Source of the DNA: Spirochaetales bacterium
GTDB taxonomy: Bacteria; Spirochaetota; Spirochaetia; Sphaerochaetales; Sphaerochaetaceae
Length of the DNA: 8,312 nt
Direction: 5' to 3'
Assembly: GCA_012800465.1 (NCBI GenBank)
Contig: JAAZJI010000149.1
Coordinates: 1 to 8,312 of the forward strand
Below are positions 1-4,667 of the stretch, piece after piece (position 1 is the first letter of the stretch; every line of letters begins with the position of its first letter). Both the position numbers and the translations under genes were made by a program. The notes below the pieces were generated by a model. That model was given only the letters and a program-made list of their open reading frames with translations. It did not search any database and had not been told where the DNA came from.

Positions 1-249
1 GGGGAGCGGATGGCCCTCGAGGCGATCTGCGACAGCTATCTGCATGACATGCTCACGCTGCTGAAGCCGACCTTCGCCCTCGGGGTGGGGAAGTATGCCG
101 AAAGCAAGCTCCATGCGGTGGCCGGGGAGTTCGAGGAGATCACCGTCGGGTCGATCCTGCATCCGAGCCCGATCAATCCCAGGGCGAATCGGGGATGGGC
201 GGGAATCGTCCGGGCTCAACTGGATGAACTGGGGGTGTTTCACCCGTAG
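1..249 (+). CDS. SMUG1-type uracil-DNA glycosylase, C-terminal part (5' end outside window)
   Basis: Base-excision repair enzyme that removes uracil and oxidised pyrimidines such as 5-hydroxymethyluracil from DNA. The reading frame is open from base 1 and 82 residues are visible. The diagnostic signature is HPSPINPRANRGW at 160-198, which matches the C-terminal motif of SMUG1 (human HPSPRNPQANKGW). It carries the catalytic-pocket His and the loop that wedges into the DNA helix. The preceding stretch ICDSYL...LGVGKYAESKL also aligns by eye with human SMUG1 (ICDAAL...VGVGRLAEQRA), and the C-terminal LDELGVF matches LNELGLL. The Arg after HPSP in the human loop is Ile here; this loop varies among bacterial members. 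The N-terminal half, with the water-activating motif, is not in the window, so activity cannot be judged. The gene ends 44 nt before the next gene, with no visible terminator. The family call is firm; substrate range is unknown. Confidence 0.9.
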   Translation, partial: GERMALEAICDSYLHDMLTLLKPTFALGVGKYAESKLHAVAGEFEEITVGSILHPSPINPRANRGWAGIVRAQLDELGVFHP

Positions 250-254
250 CACTC

Positions 255-285
255 TTGCCACCATGCACGAAAGATATGGTATAGT
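255..285 (+). promoter_or_regulatory. Putative sigma70-like promoter of the PLD lipoprotein operon, extended -10
   Basis: TTGCCA (255-260) and TATAGT (280-285) are separated by 19 nt, which is long. The -10 is preceded by TGG (277-279), forming an extended -10 (TGnTATAGT) that can compensate for a poor -35 spacing. The predicted transcription start falls at about 291-294, that is at or within three bases of the ATG at 294, implying a leaderless or nearly leaderless mRNA. Seen by eye only; there is no experimental evidence. Confidence 0.5.
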
Positions 286-293
286 CGCTAGAT

Positions 294-1562
294 ATGAGGA
301 GAACGAGCGCGCTCATCATCATGGTGGTGACGACCTTCACGCTGATCTCGTGCACCAGCGTGAAGACCTTCGAGAAACGAGCCCAGGAGATCATCCCCGA
401 TCCGATCGCCTACCTTGTCGACCGCGGTCTGCCCGCCTATCCCTGTAGCGACGTCACCCTCTTCAACACCGGCCGGGAGTGGAACGCCCACACCCTCAAG
501 CGGATCGCCGAAGCGAAGGAGTACATCCTCGTCGCTCTCTTCCTCGGCAACATCCACGAGGCGAGCTACGAAGTCTGGGATGCGCTGGCGGCGAAGGTGG
601 AAGAGGGGGTCGACGTGTACGTCCTGCTCGACTCCTCCTCCTACTTCCAGCTGACTCCCCACACGAACCTGGTCGTTCCCGCCGCGTTCAACTACGCCAG
701 GGACGTCGGACTGAAGGTCGCCGAGTACAACCCGATGAGCGCAAGCCATGCGGCGTTCCTGCCGCTGCTCCTCGACCGGGACCATCGGAAGTTCTGGATC
801 TTCGATGGCGAGTATCTGGCGGTCGGGGGGATCAACCTCAACGAGGCGTCGCTGATGATTCCCCCGGAAACGGGAAACATCGATACGATGGTGGAGATCC
901 AAAGCCCCAAGGCGATCGAGGCGCTCGTCGACTCCTTCATCCGGACATGGCGCCGCTACAGCGTCGAGCCGATCGACCGTGAAGCTTTTTCCATCCCTCC
1001 GAAAGAAGGTTTGTCGAAAACCGTCTACCTCGGCGACCACTACGTGTTTGGCAGCAATTCAGTCACCGATCTCTTCGATGCTCTCATCCTGGGAGCGCAG
1101 AACGAGGTGTGGATGATTCAAGGATACAGTTTCCTGACCAAAGAGCTAATCAACCGGATCAGGGAGGCCACCGACCGGGGGGTGAAGGTGAACGTCGTGC
1201 TCAGCGAGAACGCGGTGAAGGTCCACTATGAGAAGGCCGCGTTCTTCGGGATGGTCGATCTGATCGACGCGGGAGCGACCCTCTACCTCTTCGACGGGCC
1301 GCACCATGCGTTTCTCCACCTCAAGCTGATCGTGACCGACGACCGGTATGTCCTCTTCGGGTCGGCGAACTACAATCTGCGCTCCCAGGTCCTCTCCCGG
1401 GAGATCGGGTTCCTCTTTGACGATGTGGAAATCGCCTCCCGGGCGCTTGAACACGTTTCGTTCATCATCGACCACAGCCGGGTCGTCGACCGGGAGGAGG
1501 CGGAAACCCATCGGGGAATCGATAACCGCTTCTTCAACTTCCTGATGCAGTTCATAGGGTAG
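294..1562 (+). CDS. Phospholipase D-family (two HKD motifs) lipoprotein
   Basis: Predicted envelope lipoprotein of 422 aa with a phospholipase D / cardiolipin synthase fold. Residues 1-19 are a signal peptide (MRR start, hydrophobic core) ending in the lipobox LISC, so Cys20 should be lipidated. Two HxKx4D catalytic motifs are present: H164-K166-D171 followed by GGIN, and H342-K344-D349 followed by FGSANYN. This is the paired arrangement of the PLD superfamily, in which two half-sites form one active site. The family includes cardiolipin synthases, phospholipases and nucleases; the lipid anchor suggests a substrate in the membrane or periplasm, but the reaction cannot be told from sequence. 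There is no Shine-Dalgarno at a useful distance from ATG 294. Starting at the later ATG (321) would remove the positively charged N-terminus, so 294 is preferred, with initiation probably leaderless. It is followed after 3 nt by the first small outer-membrane-like gene, suggesting an operon. Confidence 0.85.
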   Translation: MRRTSALIIMVVTTFTLISCTSVKTFEKRAQEIIPDPIAYLVDRGLPAYPCSDVTLFNTGREWNAHTLKRIAEAKEYILVALFLGNIHEASYEVWDALAAKVEEGVDVYVLLDSSSYFQLTPHTNLVVPAAFNYARDVGLKVAEYNPMSASHAAFLPLLLDRDHRKFWIFDGEYLAVGGINLNEASLMIPPETGNIDTMVEIQSPKAIEALVDSFIRTWRRYSVEPIDREAFSIPPKEGLSKTVYLGDHYVFGSNSVTDLFDALILGAQNEVWMIQGYSFLTKELINRIREATDRGVKVNVVLSENAVKVHYEKAAFFGMVDLIDAGATLYLFDGPHHAFLHLKLIVTDDRYVLFGSANYNLRSQVLSREIGFLFDDVEIASRALEHVSFIIDHSRVVDREEAETHRGIDNRFFNFLMQFIG

Positions 1563-1565
1563 GGT

Positions 1566-2030
1566 ATGAAACGATCGTTTTTGATGATGTTGCCGGTCCT
1601 TCTTGCGACAAGCGTCCTCTTCGGCGCCCCTTGGCTGGGGGGGTATCGTCTGAGCTTCGACGGGTATCGGGACCGGCCGGGGCAATACTACGGTCTCCAC
1701 CTCCACCTCGAGCCGCTGTGGGGAAGCGTGGGGCTCGACGTCGGAGGTGCGACGAGCTTCGGTCTTTCCGAGCCTTCTTCCTATTTTGAAGCCTCGGTCG
1801 AGATTGGCGCCCTGAATGTCCGGCACATGCTCTTCCGCCGTCCCTCGACGTGGAGGATCGCCCTGGGCGGAGGAGTCGTCACCGACTTCGGAACCTGCCA
1901 TGGATATGTCCGGCTGGACCCCTTCGTGTTCTTCTTCGGGGAGAAGACGGTCAAGGTGCTTGGACTTCGCCTTCTTGACGATCGCTCGTGGGCGCTCCGC
2001 CTGCTGGAGATCACCCACTATTTCTTCTAG
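1566..2030 (+). CDS. Small secreted protein, probable outer-membrane beta-barrel (unknown function)
   Basis: I do not recognise a named family. The 154-residue product starts with a clear Sec signal peptide (MKRSFLMMLPVLLATSVLFG, likely cleavage after Gly20 or Ala21). The remaining ~133 residues alternate polar and hydrophobic/aromatic residues with many glycines, and end in HYFF. A C-terminal aromatic residue is the usual recognition signal of outer-membrane barrels for the BAM machinery. The mature size fits an eight-strand barrel. It starts 3 nt after the PLD lipoprotein stop, with weak AGGG repeats (1554-1557, 1561-1564) as the only ribosome-binding signal, so it is probably translationally coupled. 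Its stop codon overlaps the ribosome-binding site of the next gene, which encodes a similar-sized protein and may be a divergent paralogue. A soluble periplasmic beta protein is the main alternative. Confidence 0.7.
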   Translation: MKRSFLMMLPVLLATSVLFGAPWLGGYRLSFDGYRDRPGQYYGLHLHLEPLWGSVGLDVGGATSFGLSEPSSYFEASVEIGALNVRHMLFRRPSTWRIALGGGVVTDFGTCHGYVRLDPFVFFFGEKTVKVLGLRLLDDRSWALRLLEITHYFF

Positions 2031-2034
2031 GAGG
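2029..2034 (+). promoter_or_regulatory. Ribosome-binding site AGGAGG overlapping the upstream stop codon
   Basis: AGGAGG shares bases with the TAG stop (2028-2030) of the preceding gene and lies 4 nt before ATG 2039. This fixes the start of the following gene at 2039 and not at the in-frame ATG 1988, which lies within the upstream gene. It also suggests that terminating ribosomes re-initiate here. Confidence 0.75.
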
Positions 2035-2038
2035 CGGC

Positions 2039-2524
2039 ATGAAACGGACGATCGGCGTCATGGTGGCCATCGTGATCGGCTCGAGCCTTTTCGCCCTCCC
2101 CGTCGCCCTCTCGTTCGAGACGTGGAACTCCAAGGCGATCTCCTCCTCGGCGGCGAGCGCGGGTGTCAGCGTGGGAGTCCTGCCACATCTCGAGGTCCAG
2201 GGAGCGCTGCTTCTGGAGATGGAAGGCCGGATCGGGGGAGTCGGGACGCTCACCTTCGCTCTGGTCGCCCCCCATTTCTATCGCGATCCGAGTCGGGCTC
2301 CGCTCTATTACAACGCGCTTGTGGGGGTGGGGTATCTCGGCGGCTGGGACCGGGCGGAAGGAAAGCCGTTCGGGGAGATCTTCATCCGAGCGACTCCGCT
2401 GTCATTGGGTGCGGCGTACTATCGGACCCGGGAACGGACCTTCGGGTTCGGAATCGGGTTCGACCATTACACCCGCAGCTGGTCGTTCATCGTGAACATA
2501 TTTGCGTTCGACCGGTACCTGTAG
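2039..2524 (+). CDS. Small secreted protein, possible outer-membrane beta-barrel (unknown function), second of a tandem pair
   Basis: No family recognised. The 161-residue product begins with a signal peptide (MKRTIGVMVAIVIGSSLFA, probable cleavage near residues 19-22). The mature part (~140 aa) is rich in Gly, aromatic and alternating hydrophobic residues, for example the stretches around VSVGVLPHLEVQGAL, ALVGVGYLGGW and FGFGIGFDHYTRSW, as expected for membrane-spanning beta strands. It ends in FAFDRYL, so the last residue is Leu, not the canonical Phe; barrel assembly is less certain than for its upstream neighbour. Size, position and a similar central pattern (a His-containing strand, R-x-P, then a Gly-rich strand) suggest the two are divergent duplicates. 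It is the last gene of the putative PLD-lipoprotein operon, and no intrinsic terminator is visible between 2525 and the ispE promoter. Confidence 0.7.
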   Translation: MKRTIGVMVAIVIGSSLFALPVALSFETWNSKAISSSAASAGVSVGVLPHLEVQGALLLEMEGRIGGVGTLTFALVAPHFYRDPSRAPLYYNALVGVGYLGGWDRAEGKPFGEIFIRATPLSLGAAYYRTRERTFGFGIGFDHYTRSWSFIVNIFAFDRYL

Positions 2525-2567
2525 TCGTCAATATGCACCATCGGAAAGGAAATTCTGCCTCTTGTAC

Positions 2568-2596
2568 TTGACAGTTCCACCATGCTTTGCTACTCT
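2568..2596 (+). promoter_or_regulatory. Sigma70-like promoter of ispE-spoVG
   Basis: A consensus -35 TTGACA (2568-2573), an optimal 17-nt spacer and an extended -10 TGC-TACTCT (TGn at 2588-2590, hexamer 2591-2596). The first transcribed base is expected at about 2603-2604. The ispE ATG is at 2604, so the transcript should have essentially no 5' leader. The rest of the gap (2525-2567) holds nothing I can recognise. Confidence 0.7.
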
Positions 2597-2603
2597 GGGC
2601 GGT

Positions 2604-3479
2604 ATGGAAACGCAAACCGTCCGATTCGCTCCGGCGAAGCTCAACCTCCATCTGGCGGTCGGGTCGCTCGGGATGAACGGACTCCATCCAATTCAATCCG
2701 TCTTTGTGACCACTTCCCTCGTCGACACCCTCACGATCACGTGTTCGCCGAGTGCGGATTTCTCCATCGACGTGACCGGCCTTGAAGCGTATTGCCCGCC
2801 TGAGGAGGATACGATCACGCAGGCGGCCCTTGCATACCGGAAGCGCCGCCCGCTTCCCTTCGCCCTGGACGTCCACTGCACCAAGCGGATCCCCGTCCGG
2901 GCCGGGCTCGGCGGCGGATCCAGCGACGGAGCGGCGATCCTGCTATTCCTCCAGGAGCTCGCCCGGGAGGACCGGCTCCCGGCCGAGGAGCTGATTGAAG
3001 TTGCGAAGGAGGTCGGCAGCGACCTTCCCTTCTTCGTCAGCGGGGCGAGGGCGGCGATCGTCGAAGGTTCCGGGGAGGTGGTCGTCCCGCTTCCCTGCAG
3101 CCCGTATCCCGCACTGGTGGTGAAGCCGGTCGACCTGATGATATCGACAAAGGACGCCTACGATTCGCTGGATCGGATCGTCGACCGGAATCTTCAATGG
3201 ATCGATCGCCGGACGATCGCCGCGACATTCAAAGATTCGATACCAAATTGGCATAAAACGTTTTATAATGACTTTGAGAAGACGCTTTCCGATCTTCCTT
3301 TCTATGAGGAATTGAGGAAACTTACAGCAGGATTCGACGGCTATCAAGGGCTCAGTGGAAGTGGATCATCCTGGTTTTTCGTTGCCGAATCCGATCAAAA
3401 GGTCGATGCACTTGCACAAAAGGTCGACGATCTGTTCGGTTCGCGCGTGGCGACCTATCGCCTGGTGGTGTGCTCGTGA
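2604..3479 (+). CDS. ispE: 4-diphosphocytidyl-2-C-methyl-D-erythritol kinase (IspE)
   Basis: Cytoplasmic GHMP kinase that phosphorylates CDP-ME at the 2-hydroxyl with ATP, the fourth step of the MEP route to IPP and DMAPP. The 291-residue product has the family's usual length. Visible motifs in order: APAKLNLHL near the N-terminus, with the conserved active-site Lys12; the ATP-binding loop PVRAGLGGGSSDGAA (residues 97-110); GSDLPFF with the catalytic-base Asp140; NDFE at 222-225; and the C-terminal GHMP motif GLSGSGSSWFF (249-259). ATG 2604 is the only sensible start: upstream in-frame codons overlap the promoter, and the next Met (24) would lose the Lys12 motif. There is no Shine-Dalgarno, and the -10 box ends 7 nt before the ATG, so translation is probably leaderless. 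spoVG follows 26 nt downstream. Near 3230-3300 the gene has an unusually AT-rich patch containing a palindrome. Confidence 0.95.
   Translation: METQTVRFAPAKLNLHLAVGSLGMNGLHPIQSVFVTTSLVDTLTITCSPSADFSIDVTGLEAYCPPEEDTITQAALAYRKRRPLPFALDVHCTKRIPVRAGLGGGSSDGAAILLFLQELAREDRLPAEELIEVAKEVGSDLPFFVSGARAAIVEGSGEVVVPLPCSPYPALVVKPVDLMISTKDAYDSLDRIVDRNLQWIDRRTIAATFKDSIPNWHKTFYNDFEKTLSDLPFYEELRKLTAGFDGYQGLSGSGSSWFFVAESDQKVDALAQKVDDLFGSRVATYRLVVCS
3253..3269. promoter_or_regulatory. Perfect 14-bp palindrome overlapping a consensus TATAAT inside ispE
   Basis: ATAAAACGTTTTAT (3253-3266) is its own reverse complement, and TATAAT occupies 3264-3269. Both sit in a locally AT-rich stretch of an otherwise GC-rich gene. 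No -35 hexamer stands at the usual 16-18 nt: TTGGCA at 3248-3253 is only 10 nt away. It could be an internal promoter or operator for spoVG, or merely the codons for the HKTFYND residues. Low confidence in function; the sequence pattern itself is certain. Confidence 0.3.
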
Positions 3480-3495
3480 AGAGACATAGTCCCGC

Positions 3496-3500
3496 GGAGG
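3496..3500 (+). promoter_or_regulatory. Ribosome-binding site GGAGG that sets the spoVG start
   Basis: GGAGG lies 5 nt before GTG 3506. The earlier in-frame GTG codons (3470 and 3476, the latter overlapping the ispE stop) have no such site, so initiation at 3506 is preferred. Confidence 0.75.
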
Positions 3501-3505
3501 TTAGT

Positions 3506-3760
3506 GTGGAGATTTCAGAAGTTCGAGTTCGTAAAGTACAGCAGGGCGGTAAGCTGAAGGCATATGTGACGGTCACCTTCGACGAGCAGTTCGTGGTCCA
3601 CAACATCAAGATCATCGAAGGCCAGGAGGGCAACTTCATCGCGATGCCCTCCCGCCAGCTTGCCAACGGGGAGTTCAAGGACATCGTCCATCCGATCACC
3701 AGCAGCTTCCGCGAGGAGCTGCAGAATGCGATCATGAAGGCGTACGAAGAGGCCGATTGA
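3506..3760 (+). CDS. spoVG: SpoVG family nucleic-acid-binding regulator
   Basis: Small site-specific DNA/RNA-binding regulator; in Bacillus it affects septation and sporulation, and in Borrelia and Staphylococcus it acts as a global regulator in organisms that do not sporulate. Read from GTG 3506, the product is 84 residues starting MEISEVRVRKV, which lines up directly with the Bacillus start MEVTDVRLRRV. Conserved landmarks are AYVTVTFDEQFVVHNIKII, FIAMPSRQLANGEFKDIVHPI and the C-terminal helix FREELQNAIMKAYEE. It lacks the longer C-terminal tail of the ~97-residue Bacillus and Borrelia proteins. A start at GTG 3476 (overlapping the ispE TGA) or 3470 would add 10-12 residues not typical of the family and without a ribosome-binding site. 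It is probably co-transcribed with ispE. No U-tract terminator follows; a short AT-rich inverted repeat is found 10 nt downstream. Confidence 0.92.
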   Translation: MEISEVRVRKVQQGGKLKAYVTVTFDEQFVVHNIKIIEGQEGNFIAMPSRQLANGEFKDIVHPITSSFREELQNAIMKAYEEAD

Positions 3761-3766
3761 TCTCAC

Positions 3767-3795
3767 TGGACAAAACGGATGTTTTGCGATAGGGT
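3767..3795 (+). promoter_or_regulatory. Putative promoter of tRNA-Gln
   Basis: TGGACA (3767-3772; five of six consensus bases) and TAGGGT (3790-3795) are 17 nt apart. The predicted start at about 3802 is only a few bases before the mature tRNA 5' end (3807). The -10 is weak (three of six). The spacer contains most of a perfect inverted repeat (3771-3786). Confidence 0.45.
3771..3786. repeat. Perfect inverted repeat CAAAAC-GGAT-GTTTTG
   Basis: Six-base arms (3771-3776 and 3781-3786) with a 4-nt loop, located 10 nt after the spoVG stop and almost entirely within the spacer of the putative tRNA promoter. No run of T follows, so it is a poor intrinsic terminator; an operator is possible. Its half-site AAAAC/GTTTT also makes up the palindrome at 3253-3266. 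Confidence 0.45.
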
Positions 3796-3806
3796 CTAAC
3801 CGTCGT

Positions 3807-3878
3807 TGGGAAGTAGCCAAGTGGTTAAGGCTCTGGTTTTTGGTGCCGGCACCGGGGGTTCGAGTCCCTCCTTCCCAG
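3807..3878 (+). tRNA. tRNA-Gln, anticodon UUG
   Basis: A complete 72-nt cloverleaf without an encoded CCA. The acceptor stem TGGGAAG (3807-3813) pairs fully with CTTCCCA (3871-3877); the discriminator base is G (3878). The D arm is GCC/GGC (3816-3818, 3829-3831) with the GG pair in the loop. The anticodon stem CTGGT/GCCGG (3833-3837, 3845-3849, with two G-U pairs at its ends) encloses the loop TTTTGGT, giving anticodon TTG at 3840-3842. The T arm GGGGG/CCCTC encloses TTCGAGT (3859-3865), and the variable loop is 4 nt. The U1-A72 first pair is typical of bacterial tRNA-Gln and is an identity element for the GatCAB amidotransferase route. It lies between spoVG and rplY with its own putative promoter and a clear terminator. 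Confidence 0.96.
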
Positions 3879-3882
3879 TTCG

Positions 3883-3918
3883 GGGCAATCCTGTGTTTCG
3901 ATTGCCCTGTTTCTTTTC
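3883..3918 (+). terminator. Intrinsic terminator of tRNA-Gln
   Basis: A perfect 8-bp stem GGGCAATC (3883-3890) / GATTGCCC (3900-3907) with a 9-nt loop, followed by TGTTTCTTTT (3908-3917). It begins 4 nt after the tRNA discriminator base and separates the tRNA from the rplY operon. Confidence 0.85.
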
Positions 3919-3925
3919 CGGGGGC

Positions 3926-3955
3926 TTGTACAGAAGGGAGGAACTCTTCTATACT
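3926..3955 (+). promoter_or_regulatory. Sigma70-like promoter of the rplY-pth-tilS(-ftsH) operon
   Basis: TTGTAC (3926-3931) and TATACT (3950-3955; five of six consensus bases) are separated by 18 nt, directly after the tRNA terminator. The predicted transcription start is about 3962, giving an rplY leader of roughly 73 nt. Confidence 0.6.
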
Positions 3956-3966
3956 CACCCCTCGGT

Positions 3967-4015
3967 GATATGTGTCGCATATCCTTAATGTCATGGTAAT
4001 TGGCGGCAGGCCAAT
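3967..4015 (+). promoter_or_regulatory. rplY mRNA leader with two perfect hairpins
   Basis: Hairpin 1 is GATATG / CATATC (3967-3972, 3978-3983) with loop TGTCG. Hairpin 2 is ATTGGC / GCCAAT (3999-4004, 4010-4015) with loop GGCAG. Both have six perfect pairs, and the second ends 8 nt before the Shine-Dalgarno (4024-4028). Neither is followed by a T run, so they are not terminators. Ribosomal-protein leaders often carry autoregulatory structures, and E. coli rplY is known to be autoregulated through its leader. Whether this leader binds L25 is inference. Confidence 0.45.
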
Positions 4016-4034
4016 GAGAGTACAGGAGACAATG

Positions 4035-4667
4035 ATGAGTAGCAATCGAAGGTTGAGCGCCGAGCTCAGAACGGAAGATTTCGGAAGCCGGGGATCCCGG
4101 AGACTGTTGAGGAGCAATCGGATCCCGGCGGTCATCTATGGAAAGAACGATCCGATCCATATCTCGTTGGATAATCAGGAGTTCAGCAACAAGGTACGAC
4201 ATTTCTCGGAAACGGCGCTTTTGAAGATCGCCGTGGGGAAGAAAGAGTACGAGTGTCTGATGAAGGCGTATCAGGAGGATCTGATCCGCGGTCAGATCAG
4301 GCATGTCGACTTCTATGAGGTCACCACCGGCCAGGTCCTCCGGACGATGGTCAGCCTTGTGCTGCACGGGAATCCGATCGGCGTCCGCGAGGGCGGGGTC
4401 CTCGACCAGATCGCCTATGAAGCGGAGATCGAGTCGTTGCCTTCCGACCTTCCCGAGAACATCCAGATCGATATCTCGGGCCTCGAGCTCAACGGGGTCC
4501 TGACCCTTGGAGATGTCGAGTTCCCCAAAGGTGTCAAGCTGCTCAGCGATCCCGAAGGGGTCGTCGCGATCGTCCAGTCGATCCGGGAAGAGGTCGAGGA
4601 AGAAGAGGAAGAGGGCGAGGAGCCCACTCTCGTCGGAGCCAAGGAAGAGGCTGACAAGGAAGATTGA
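4035..4667 (+). CDS. rplY: Large-subunit ribosomal protein bL25, two-domain CTC form
   Basis: Ribosomal protein that binds 5S rRNA. The 210-residue product has the long (CTC/TL5) architecture. Residues 1-95 are the 5S-binding L25 domain, with GSRGSRRLLRSNRIPAVIYG (17-36) and GQIRHVDFYEV (86-96). Residues ~98-185 are the C-terminal beta domain, with GVREGGVLDQI, LPSDLPENIQIDISGL and the closing LLSDPEGVVAIV. A strongly acidic tail follows, with a run of Glu at 185-196 and an end rich in Glu, Asp and Lys. The Shine-Dalgarno AGGAG (4024-4028) is 6 nt from ATG 4035 and only 3 nt from the adjacent ATG 4032, so 4035 is preferred; the alternative adds one Met. Longer in-frame starts (from GTG 3972) would run through the leader hairpins and are not supported. 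pth begins on the last base of its stop codon. Confidence 0.95.
   Translation: MSSNRRLSAELRTEDFGSRGSRRLLRSNRIPAVIYGKNDPIHISLDNQEFSNKVRHFSETALLKIAVGKKEYECLMKAYQEDLIRGQIRHVDFYEVTTGQVLRTMVSLVLHGNPIGVREGGVLDQIAYEAEIESLPSDLPENIQIDISGLELNGVLTLGDVEFPKGVKLLSDPEGVVAIVQSIREEVEEEEEEGEEPTLVGAKEEADKED

Noticed and set aside
1146..2018. Antisense open frame (290 codons) opposite the PLD and OMP-like genes
   Set aside because: Its product is of mirror-image, low-complexity charged composition, it has no ribosome-binding site or promoter that I can see, and it spans two convincing + strand genes.
3248..3264. Sigma54-like promoter (TTGGCA...) inside ispE
   Set aside because: The GG is present, but no GC lies at the required spacing, so the -24/-12 pattern fails.
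3806..3988. 60-codon open frame across the tRNA and its terminator
   Set aside because: The tRNA cloverleaf and the terminator account for this DNA; no ribosome-binding site precedes the frame.
3970..3999. Nine-codon leader peptide (MCRISLMSW) in the rplY leader, ending at the second hairpin
   Set aside because: The position is suggestive of attenuation, but there is no Shine-Dalgarno, no run of regulatory codons, and the hairpins lack T runs.
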